From Bacteroidota bacterium (lineage in GTDB: Bacteria > Bacteroidota > Bacteroidia > B-17B0 > Aurantibacillaceae), in contig JAUXTT010000025.1 in the NCBI GenBank assembly GCA_030684395.1, forward strand, positions 62,001 to 126,000: a stretch of 64,000 bases of DNA, read 5' to 3'. The position numbers and the translations under genes were made by a program. The notes beneath the pieces were generated by a model, which had not been told where the DNA came from, did not search any database, and saw only the letters and a program-made list of their open reading frames with translations. Shown here in pieces: positions 36,996 to 44,192 of this stretch. The first letter of the stretch is position 1, and each line of letters starts with the position of its first letter.

Positions 36996-37570
36996 TAAGC
37001 TTTCTCGCCCATCATATTTCCTGCAGGGTCGTAATTTGCAACAATGATGTAACTACCGTCTTTACATTTTGCAACACCCATTCCAACATGTTTCGTTTTC
37101 CTCCAGATCATTTGAGAGTAATGTCCGGCTTTTGACCAGTTTGAAGAAGATAAAGGAACATTTTTAAAACTCTTCTTTTCCTTAAACCAGGACTTTGATG
37201 CATCGAGTGCAGTATAAATTCCTCCTTTGCCCCAATATATATTTTCACCATATAACTGAGCCCATTTACCCGAATCAGGTCGGTGATCAAAATCACAATT
37301 TGAATTGGCAAGATGATCTGCCCATTCCTGAGCGTATTTAGAAAGTTCATGTGACCATTGCAAAGGTTCAATACCCAACTCCTGCCTGGCTTTATTATGA
37401 AAATCTAATGCTTCCTGTGCTTCCTTTACACTTACTTTGGAGCCGGTTTTTTCCACTGCCACAGCCATTGCTGTTGATTTGACTGTGTTTGTTTTGTGTG
37501 CTTTCCTTTGAGCAGAACAATTGGTGAGAATAAAAAACAGTAGTACCGCTATTAAGAAGTTAAGTTTCAT
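36992..37570 (-). CDS. CAP (SCP/PR-1) superfamily lipoprotein
   Basis: A 192-residue exported protein with a lipoprotein signal ending ILTNC. The CAP domain spans about 55-190: ALDFHNKARQELG, the LQWSHELSKYAQEWAD helix, GENIYWG and HYSQMIWRKTKHVGMG, ending in VANYDPAGN. Cavity residues typical of the family (His in HYSQ, Glu in GENIYW, and a second His in KHVGMG) are all present. The role of bacterial CAP proteins is mostly unknown. A TACCTTTG box lies 22 bases upstream. It is convergent with the beta-lactamase pair. Confidence 0.92.
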   Translation of the reverse strand: MKLNFLIAVLLFFILTNCSAQRKAHKTNTVKSTAMAVAVEKTGSKVSVKEAQEALDFHNKARQELGIEPLQWSHELSKYAQEWADHLANSNCDFDHRPDSGKWAQLYGENIYWGKGGIYTALDASKSWFKEKKSFKNVPLSSSNWSKAGHYSQMIWRKTKHVGMGVAKCKDGSYIIVANYDPAGNMMGEKAY

Positions 37571-37592
37571 AAAAGATCTTTATCACCTATCT

Positions 37593-37600
37593 CAAAGGTA
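37593..37600 (-). promoter_or_regulatory. Candidate -7 box for the CAP gene
   Basis: The minus strand reads TACCTTTG, a full TAnnTTTG match, 22 bases before the ATG. Confidence 0.45.
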
Positions 37601-37650
37601 CCAAATCCTTTTAAGTGAAAAAAGAAAACTGAACTAATTACTGCAATTTC

Positions 37651-38559
37651 TTACTCAATATTCCATAATATAATCCTTCTGTCGTCTCCTGCACTTACCA
37701 AACAATTATTCTTTTGACTCCAGAAAAGGCTATTTACAGAATGTGTATGCCCCTCGTACTGTTCTTTGTTTATCCGAAGCAGAAAATCCAGGGATTGAGC
37801 ACCCCAAAGTTTCACCGTTTTATCACGACTGGCCGTTGCAAAATAATTAGTTCCCGTTAAAAATTTAATATCGTAAATAGCATAATTGTGAGCAGGAATT
37901 GACTTGACTAATTGGTAATTTTTTACATCGTATACATTTAAATAAGCATCCCTTCCCCCCGTAAGGATCCACGCTTCCGAAGGATGTACTGCAACTATAT
38001 TACATGATAATTTATTTGCGGAAAAAGAATGAATACGCTCCAGTGTTTGTGCATTAAAAACATGCAAGTCTCCGGTTCCATCTGTTACATACAATATAGT
38101 TTCTTCAGCACCTAAACAACAACTACGTAATTTTAATTTAGATACGTTGATTATTTTTTCTACCAAAAAATCTTTCGCATCCAATACGATCAACTTACCG
38201 CCTTCAGTAGCTAAGAATATTTTTTTTCTGAGAGATGAGTATTGAATTGCAAAAATTCCCTTTGAATCCAATACTAGATTTTTAACCTCCTTCTTTTCCT
38301 GAAGGTCGAACACGTGAAAAGATCCGGCTGCCGTTCCAACCAATAATTTATTTTGTTCTTTAAGATAAAAAGTAGCATAAACGATGGCTTGCATCTTCAC
38401 CGAAAAAGTATCGGGCTTACCTGTTTCTATATTCCATTGCGCCACAAATTTGTCTCCGCTTGCACTTAATACCATATCATCACTCAAGCCTTGTGACAAA
38501 CTGTACACAGCGCCAACATGGCCTTTTAACTCAGTTCTTTTTGTTACTATAGGAATCAA
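37651..38559 (-). CDS. WD40 repeat protein
   Basis: A 302-residue protein that is almost entirely WD40 blades, about seven, with typical endings such as KTVKLWGAQ, ILWNIE and ATASRDKTVK. No signal peptide is present, so it is probably cytoplasmic. The start is TTG, overlapping the stop of the upstream ATP-pyrophosphatase gene by four bases (TTGA). Translational coupling ties it to that enzyme, and a partner or scaffold role for it is inference. WD40 propellers usually mediate protein contacts. Confidence 0.88.
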   Translation of the reverse strand: MIPIVTKRTELKGHVGAVYSLSQGLSDDMVLSASGDKFVAQWNIETGKPDTFSVKMQAIVYATFYLKEQNKLLVGTAAGSFHVFDLQEKKEVKNLVLDSKGIFAIQYSSLRKKIFLATEGGKLIVLDAKDFLVEKIINVSKLKLRSCCLGAEETILYVTDGTGDLHVFNAQTLERIHSFSANKLSCNIVAVHPSEAWILTGGRDAYLNVYDVKNYQLVKSIPAHNYAIYDIKFLTGTNYFATASRDKTVKLWGAQSLDFLLRINKEQYEGHTHSVNSLFWSQKNNCLVSAGDDRRIILWNIE

Positions 38560-39245
38560 ATGTGTTTAATATTTAAAAAATAAAATTCACTATCATGACC
38601 TCCATCAACAGATGCGTAATGCTTCCTTACAGTTTCACTCAATTCAAAATTGATTTTTTTATTGAATATGGGTCCGTCGTAAACAAAGGAATGGTACTCC
38701 CCGTTTTCTCCACAAACATCCACATCATCAGGAAGCTCGTTTACAAAATCTTTATCAATTGTTCTTCCAATAAACGATTTATTCAACTTCTTTGCATTTA
38801 CGCACACTATTACTGCTTTAAAACCCCTGTCAATAAATTCAGTTATCAATTCCCTTGTATCTCTCTTCCACAGAGGGAACACGGCCTTCATTCCAATAGA
38901 AGCCAATTGTTTTTCTCTGTACTCTTTCAGATCTTCCAGAAAAACATCCCCGAATACAGCAGTATTAATTTCACGTGCCTGCATTAGTTTCATTTCGTGC
39001 AACAAATGTTTATTATACACTTCCATGTTCATTTCAACAGGCAGGTAAAGTTTTCTGCTATGAATGCCCAACGACATTGCCTGGCGGGTAATCAACTCTT
39101 TGGAAGTACCGTGCATACTTACACGATTTGTTTCTTTGGATAAAGTGGTAAATAAAAAATCGACTGACTGTTTTTGTTCCAATAACTTGAAAAGAGCCAT
39201 GGTACAATCTTTCCCTCCGCTCCAGTTCAAAAACAGTTTACTCAT
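38556..39245 (-). CDS. ATP-binding amide synthase of the Dph6/DUF71 family
   Basis: A 229-residue protein with the N-type ATP-pyrophosphatase loop SGGKDCTMAL at residues 9-18, VSMHGTSKELI and FGDVFLEDLKEYRE. The C-terminal GENGEYHSFVYDGPIF is the family's signature. In archaea and eukaryotes Dph6 amidates diphthine on EF-2. Bacteria lack diphthamide, so this homologue acts on some other substrate, which is unknown. It starts three bases after the CcmF-like gene and overlaps the WD40 gene, forming a three-gene operon. Confidence 0.88.
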   Translation of the reverse strand: MSKLFLNWSGGKDCTMALFKLLEQKQSVDFLFTTLSKETNRVSMHGTSKELITRQAMSLGIHSRKLYLPVEMNMEVYNKHLLHEMKLMQAREINTAVFGDVFLEDLKEYREKQLASIGMKAVFPLWKRDTRELITEFIDRGFKAVIVCVNAKKLNKSFIGRTIDKDFVNELPDDVDVCGENGEYHSFVYDGPIFNKKINFELSETVRKHYASVDGGHDSEFYFLNIKHI

Positions 39246-39248
39246 AAT

Positions 39249-41891
39249 CTATTCGGAAGCTTTAGTTCTAAATAATTTAATTCGGTGATAGATCGCTATC
39301 ACTGTTCCGAAGAACATCACTACACAACCTAACCAAAGTATATTGATGTAAGGAAACAAATACGCTTCCATCACAATAAAATCTTTGCGATTTGCCTTCT
39401 TTTCGCTGTGCTGGATTTCAACCGAACCTTCTTCCGGATTAATCTTCCAGAAAACAAATTTTAACCCCAGGTTCACAATGCTATCAGCAACCGGTTCTAC
39501 TTCGTTTTTCTTTAACTGATATTTCGGATATATTTTGTACACTTTTTTCTCTATATCAAATGCTCTTAAAACGGCTGTAACCACAATAGAAGTATCGTTT
39601 TTTTGATACTCTTCTTTAGACATATTGGTTGTAAGTGAATCTAAAATAACAATGGAGTTAGATGTAAAAATAGTATCACCCACATGAATAACATTGTTGG
39701 TTGGCTCCAAATATCCCGTCTTGTCCTCATCCATTGTTTTTAAAGTATTCAGATCAGCATAGGTAACGTGCGTGTAAATATCTTTATCATAATAATGCCG
39801 AGTATCGGGTTCCGCAGCATTACCCATACGTTCGTTCAACTGTACACGTGGAAAAAGATCAAACGATTTCACAAGTTTATTTTCCGCATCCTTTTCAAAA
39901 TATTCTACATGAAATAAAATATGAATTCCGTCTTTCTCTTTGCCTTTATAACTTGCATAATAAGGTCCCATTTTCAGCGTATCGCCTTGCGTCATCAATA
40001 AACTCTTTTTATTGCTGTATTCCTTACCAAGGCTTTCTACATTCTTGGTCGAAGTGTTTTTTGAAAGCGTAACTTTTTTAGATGTAGAGATCAAAGCTCC
40101 CAGCATAATTAAGGCAAAACCAATGTGTGCAATGCTTGGCCCTGCAGACTTTATTCTTCCTTTCAATACACGCAACCAATAATCGGCATTCGAAAAAACG
40201 CTGTATACACAACACACCAATAAAACTGCATAACTCAAATAAAAACTTCTTTGTTTATCAACTGCAAGATCATATGCTTTTGAAGAATACAATGCTAAAG
40301 CGGCAATAGTTCCAATGCATAATGAAAGCACCAAGGCAATCAAATTACTTTTAAAGAACTGTTTCATATCTGTTTTGCTATACTTTAAATACTGTGCAAA
40401 ACCTGTAAGCAACATAATGATAATAGCGAAAGGCAATGTCCATTTATTGTAATCATAAGCATCGAACGGCGCACCTTTTTTATCCATGAATTGCGCTAGG
40501 AGTTTATTGAAGATCGGGATTGATGTAAACAAGCTGATAACTACGGCGCTCATCAACAACATCAAAGATCCAATGAACATCCAGAATTCGCGGCTATTTA
40601 AATTATCCTCTGTTTTATCTTTTGGAAAGAATTTAGTGTAACCTATCACTATAAAGATACTGCTTAATACTCCCCAACTAATCAAAATATAAGAAGGATA
40701 GATATTAAATACGAACACACAAGCTGCTGCTAAAAACGAAGCACAAGCATAAATAAGCAAAAGAGTTTTCTCTTTTAATAAAGCAACAATGGCACTAAAA
40801 ACAAAGATTAACAGGAACAACAATAGTTGCTTCTGCATTCCCAGATCAGTAAATGCGTGAACGGATGAATCACCTAAAATTCCACTTCGTGTAAGGAATG
40901 TAGAATATAACACCAGAATGAAAGAAGCAACACATAAGAAATAGGTAATAAATAACGAGCCCTTTTTATTCTTATTAATGATCATAACATGACCTGCTGC
41001 CACCAATGTTATCCACGGAACGAGAGAAGCATTCTCAACCGGATCCCATGCCCAAAAGCCTCCGAAACTCAGTGCTTCATAGGCCCATGCTCCACCCATC
41101 AAAATTCCTATGCCCAAAATAGCTACACCTACAAAGGTCCATGGCAATGCTGATTTTTGCCAGCTTTCGTAATCCTTTTTCCAAACACCGGCAAATGCAT
41201 AAGCAAATGGTACAAGCGTTAATGCAAATCCTAAAAATAATGTTGGAGGATGAATTGTCATCCAGTAATTTTGTAATAATGGATTTAAACCTCTACCATC
41301 CAATTTCGCTAAATAATTTTCGAATTTCACCATAGGTAAATTCATAAAATCCGGATGCTCACGTAATAAAAGAAATGGGTTACTTCCGATCTTCACATCC
41401 ATAATAATAACACCCAATAGCATACTCGCCAAAAACACCTGAACGAAGGAAACCATAAACATAACAGGAGCTTCGTGGTTCTTTGCTGTTTTAATTAAGA
41501 TGTTTCCAATTACCACATGCCAGAAAGTCCACAGCAAAAAACTTCCCTCTTGTCCCTCCCAAAAACACGAGAAAATGTATTTCATTTTCATCGACATATT
41601 GGAATGCTGCCACACATACTGATACTCAAAATAATGATTGTACAGCATGAAAAACAAAGTGGAAACAATACCTAAAACACCTACTGAATGTAATCTGAAT
41701 CCGAAACGTGCCAGTTTTTTCCAGCTTTCATCAAGTGGATTTTTTGCAGAGAAATAATAAGATATGGTTGATAATAAAGCCGCAACAAAAGAAAGTACAA
41801 CAAAAAAGTTTCCCAGTTTCCCTGCCCACAAATGCTCGCCGATGTAATTTATTTGTTCGCTCGTATTCAAAATTTCTAAAAAGTTTGGCAA
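39249..41891 (-). CDS. ccmF: CcmF-like cytochrome c heme lyase
   Basis: An 880-residue multi-spanning membrane protein of the CcmF/CcsA cytochrome c assembly family. The WWD heme-handling motif is GGFWAWDPVENASL near residue 275. FWEGQEGSFLLW and the YWMTIHPPTLFLGF segment are typical of CcmF. A long extracytoplasmic region (about 620-840) precedes the last helix. The TTG at 41891 lies inside a TAAATTTG promoter-like box, so the true start is more likely the in-frame TTG at 41870, eight residues in. Other ccm genes are not adjacent here. Confidence 0.92.
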   Translation of the reverse strand: MPNFLEILNTSEQINYIGEHLWAGKLGNFFVVLSFVAALLSTISYYFSAKNPLDESWKKLARFGFRLHSVGVLGIVSTLFFMLYNHYFEYQYVWQHSNMSMKMKYIFSCFWEGQEGSFLLWTFWHVVIGNILIKTAKNHEAPVMFMVSFVQVFLASMLLGVIIMDVKIGSNPFLLLREHPDFMNLPMVKFENYLAKLDGRGLNPLLQNYWMTIHPPTLFLGFALTLVPFAYAFAGVWKKDYESWQKSALPWTFVGVAILGIGILMGGAWAYEALSFGGFWAWDPVENASLVPWITLVAAGHVMIINKNKKGSLFITYFLCVASFILVLYSTFLTRSGILGDSSVHAFTDLGMQKQLLLFLLIFVFSAIVALLKEKTLLLIYACASFLAAACVFVFNIYPSYILISWGVLSSIFIVIGYTKFFPKDKTEDNLNSREFWMFIGSLMLLMSAVVISLFTSIPIFNKLLAQFMDKKGAPFDAYDYNKWTLPFAIIIMLLTGFAQYLKYSKTDMKQFFKSNLIALVLSLCIGTIAALALYSSKAYDLAVDKQRSFYLSYAVLLVCCVYSVFSNADYWLRVLKGRIKSAGPSIAHIGFALIMLGALISTSKKVTLSKNTSTKNVESLGKEYSNKKSLLMTQGDTLKMGPYYASYKGKEKDGIHILFHVEYFEKDAENKLVKSFDLFPRVQLNERMGNAAEPDTRHYYDKDIYTHVTYADLNTLKTMDEDKTGYLEPTNNVIHVGDTIFTSNSIVILDSLTTNMSKEEYQKNDTSIVVTAVLRAFDIEKKVYKIYPKYQLKKNEVEPVADSIVNLGLKFVFWKINPEEGSVEIQHSEKKANRKDFIVMEAYLFPYINILWLGCVVMFFGTVIAIYHRIKLFRTKASE

Positions 41892-41896
41892 ATTTA
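41889..41896 (-). promoter_or_regulatory. Candidate -7 box overlapping the annotated ccmF start
   Basis: The minus strand reads TAAATTTG, which includes the TTG of the first possible ccmF start. If it is a promoter, translation must begin downstream. Confidence 0.35.
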
Positions 41897-41947
41897 CGTA
41901 AACCTTCTGATTCTTAAGGGAAAATACGGAGGATTATTTCAAAACCA

Positions 41948-42047
41948 GCCGCGGATTTACGCAGATTTCGCAGATTTTTAATCCATTTGAATAAAAATCG
42001 CCTTTTAAAATAATCAATTATCCGCGTAATGTGCGTGAATCCGTGGC
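41948..42047. repeat. Paired inverted repeat, GCGGATTTACGCAG family
   Basis: Left arm 41948-41980 starts GCCGCGGATTTACGCAGATT. Right arm 42018-42047 ends GTGCGTGAATCCGTGGC. The arms match in inverted orientation at about 23 of 30 positions and enclose a roughly 37-base AT-rich spacer. The units repeat every 9-11 bases. The element fills most of the gap between the acetyltransferase stop and the ccmF start. The same sequence type is common between Bacteroidota genes. Confidence 0.75.
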
Positions 42048-42063
42048 AAAAAAAGGTGAAATA

Positions 42064-42564
42064 CTATTTCTTCCTCCAGATCATCACAAAATCGTTCATC
42101 AAATAGCCGTTATCAATGTCAAAATCAGCTACTTGTTCGATTATAAAGCCCAGTTTGAAATAAAAATTGATGGATTTAAAATTCTGTCGGTTAACAGTTA
42201 ATCGAATTGAGTTGACATTTGGCATCAAAGCCTTTATTCCTTCAAACACTTGCGCTCCAACACCTTTTCCCTGATAAATATCCAATACATAAAATTTATG
42301 GATCCAGTAATCATGCTCATTCTCCTTACTTATGGAGATAAATCCAATTGGTATTAGGGCAGCAACATGCTGTATCATAAAAAAGCGATGATGCTTTACT
42401 TTTTGTTGTTCAGTTAGGCTTTCCTTAGAGTACATTTTCCCCAGCATGTAATCTACCTGCTTCTTTCCAATGATGGGAACATAATGTTTATGCCAGATTA
42501 TTTCAGCAAGTTCTGCAATTACAGGAAAATTATCCTGTGTAGCCGGGATTAATTCAATTTGCAT
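42064..42564 (-). CDS. GNAT family N-acetyltransferase
   Basis: A 166-residue acyltransferase from ATG 42564. The open frame extends further upstream but overlaps the smpB start region and carries no family sequence there. The acetyl-CoA motif A is FYVLDIYQGKGVGAQVF, with the pyrophosphate loop QGKGVG. NRQNFKSINFYFKLGF is the later GNAT strand. The N-terminus MQIELIPATQDNF is typical. The substrate is unknown. Confidence 0.88.
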   Translation of the reverse strand: MQIELIPATQDNFPVIAELAEIIWHKHYVPIIGKKQVDYMLGKMYSKESLTEQQKVKHHRFFMIQHVAALIPIGFISISKENEHDYWIHKFYVLDIYQGKGVGAQVFEGIKALMPNVNSIRLTVNRQNFKSINFYFKLGFIIEQVADFDIDNGYLMNDFVMIWRKK

Positions 42565-42625
42565 AACCAAATGTAAGTAAACTGTGGAGATTCTCCCTAT
42601 ATTTACATCCTTAATTTCTTTAGAA

Positions 42626-43081
42626 GTGGCAGACCTTAAAAACAATATTACTATCCTTAACCGAAGAGCTTCGTTCGAATACAGCTTTTTGGAAAAGTAT
42701 GTAGCGGGTCTCATGCTTACCGGTACAGAAATTAAATCTATCAGAGCTGGTAAAGCCAACATTAATGATGGTTATTGTTTTTTTAAAAATAATGAACTCT
42801 TCATTAAGAACATGCACATCACTGAGTACGAACAAGGCACTTACAATAATCATGAACCTAATCGTGACCGTAAACTTCTCCTGAATAAAGCTGAAATAAA
42901 TAAACTCTTGAAAAAATTAAAGGATCAGGGCTTAACCATTGTTCCCTTGAAATTATTTATTTCAGAAAGTGGCTATGCGAAATTAGAAATTGCTTTAGCA
43001 AAGGGAAAAAAACTCTTTGATAAACGTGATGACATCAAGAAACGTGATATTCAAAGGGAAACAGCCAGGAAGATCAAGTAA
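42626..43081 (+). CDS. smpB: SsrA-binding protein SmpB
   Basis: SmpB binds tmRNA and delivers it to stalled ribosomes. From the GTG at 42626 it is 151 residues, matching the family start ADLKNNITILNRRASFEY; an earlier in-frame GTG at 42584 adds 14 unlike residues. Motifs are AGLMLTGTEIKSIRAG, YEQGTYNNHEPNRDRKLLL and the basic tail KRDDIKKRDIQRE. No ssrA gene is visible nearby. It is divergent from the acetyltransferase. Confidence 0.94.
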   Translation: MADLKNNITILNRRASFEYSFLEKYVAGLMLTGTEIKSIRAGKANINDGYCFFKNNELFIKNMHITEYEQGTYNNHEPNRDRKLLLNKAEINKLLKKLKDQGLTIVPLKLFISESGYAKLEIALAKGKKLFDKRDDIKKRDIQRETARKIK

Positions 43082-43100
43082 ATTGAAATTCTACATTTCT

Positions 43101-43133
43101 TTGCCTATAAACTCGATTTTTTTTATATCTTAG
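43101..43133 (+). promoter_or_regulatory. Candidate promoter for the 320-residue lipoprotein
   Basis: TTG at 43101 and TATCTTAG at 43126-43133 are 22 bases apart, close to the Bacteroidota -33/-7 layout with one mismatch in TAnnTTTG. The ATG follows 27 bases later. The same TATCTTAG octamer precedes two other starts at 44180 and 60412. Confidence 0.4.
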
Positions 43134-43160
43134 CATTCCTAATACGAAAACAGTAGATCC

Positions 43161-44123
43161 ATGAAAATAAAAATCAATCTTTTGCTTTTAGCTTCAGCAA
43201 GTATCATTTTATTTGCTCAGTGTAAAAAAGAAAAAAATGAAGACCCTGCTCCAACAACTACCACAACAACAGGTTCTACAGCACCGGCAACTATTACTGA
43301 GTTGTTTACTCAGAACGGAGTTCAGGTACAAAGCGGCACCGCACTTACGGTTTCTTCTCAAACAGTTTCCCTATCAGGTGTTAAAATAGAAATCCCGGCA
43401 AATGCCTTTGTTACTATAACTGGTGCCCCGGTTACCGGAACAGTTGATCTTGCCATAAAAGGAATTTTCACAAAAAAGGATATTATCCTTTCAGGTGCTC
43501 CTGCCAACTCTTCAGGAAAATTAATAGCGACAAAAGGATGCGTGAAAGTAGGTGCGTCTCAAAATAGTCAAACACTAAGAATTGCTCCGGGTGCAAATGT
43601 TTATGTAAACGTACCGGAGCCAGGAACAACACCTGTTATGAATCTTAAAAAATTCTATGCAGCGCAAATTTCCATTACTGATACAAGTAAAAAATGGAGG
43701 CCTGCTACGGATACCGCAGCCATAGTTCCACAGTTTGACAGCACCACTATGAAATACTATTATCCTGCAAAATTAGATTCTGTTGCCTGGTTAAATACCG
43801 GATACGAATGGGATACGGTAGCGGCAAAAACAAGTGTTACTATTGTGTTGGATAGTATATATACAGCAACCAATTGTGCTGTTTATATTTCGCTAAATGG
43901 CAAAGTGGTGGTAGGTGCGCTTTATTCACAAGGGATGGGATATTATTCAATAAATAATATTCCAATTGGACAGAATGTGAAGTTTGTTGCTATTTCTATT
44001 ATAGGCGGCACTTATTATGCTGCTTATTTGCCAGCAACAATCACAAATGGTTTCTCTTCACCAATGACTTTACAAGCAACAACACTTTCGAATATTCAGG
44101 CTCAATTACTTTTACTCCCGTAA
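43161..44123 (+). CDS. Lipoprotein with ZU5-like beta domain, unknown function
   Basis: A 320-residue protein. Residues 1-21 form a lipoprotein signal (LFAQC). A Thr-rich linker (35-45) follows. Residues 60-130 resemble a ZU5/CARDB-like beta domain with VSLSGVKIEIPANAFV. Residues 150-320 look like a further beta-sandwich with carboxypeptidase-regulatory character (YSINNIPIGQNVKFVAIS). The surface- or periplasm-facing lipoprotein type is common in this phylum. No function can be given. It ends in a very strong terminator. Confidence 0.75.
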   Translation: MKIKINLLLLASASIILFAQCKKEKNEDPAPTTTTTTGSTAPATITELFTQNGVQVQSGTALTVSSQTVSLSGVKIEIPANAFVTITGAPVTGTVDLAIKGIFTKKDIILSGAPANSSGKLIATKGCVKVGASQNSQTLRIAPGANVYVNVPEPGTTPVMNLKKFYAAQISITDTSKKWRPATDTAAIVPQFDSTTMKYYYPAKLDSVAWLNTGYEWDTVAAKTSVTIVLDSIYTATNCAVYISLNGKVVVGALYSQGMGYYSINNIPIGQNVKFVAISIIGGTYYAAYLPATITNGFSSPMTLQATTLSNIQAQLLLLP

Positions 44124-44144
44124 ATGTGGGGATAAAATTATTTT

Positions 44145-44174
44145 AAAAGTCCCGCCTACTCAGGCGGGACTTTT
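44145..44174 (+). terminator. Strong terminator after the ZU5-like lipoprotein
   Basis: AAAAGTCCCGCC and GGCGGGACTTTT form a perfect 12-bp stem with a 6-base loop, followed by more T. Confidence 0.9.
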
Positions 44175-44192
44175 TTTGTTATCTTAGTGCCA

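Noticed and set aside
39848-40309. Plus-strand short frames within ccmF
   Set aside because: Antisense shadows of membrane-spanning segments; no supporting context.
42565-42762. Longer N-terminus for the acetyltransferase
   Set aside because: The extra 66 codons run over the smpB start on the other strand and match no GNAT sequence; the family start is at ATG 42564.
42601-43160. tmRNA gene beside smpB
   Set aside because: No ssrA-like ends or tag-encoding frame were seen in the flanking intergenic sequence.
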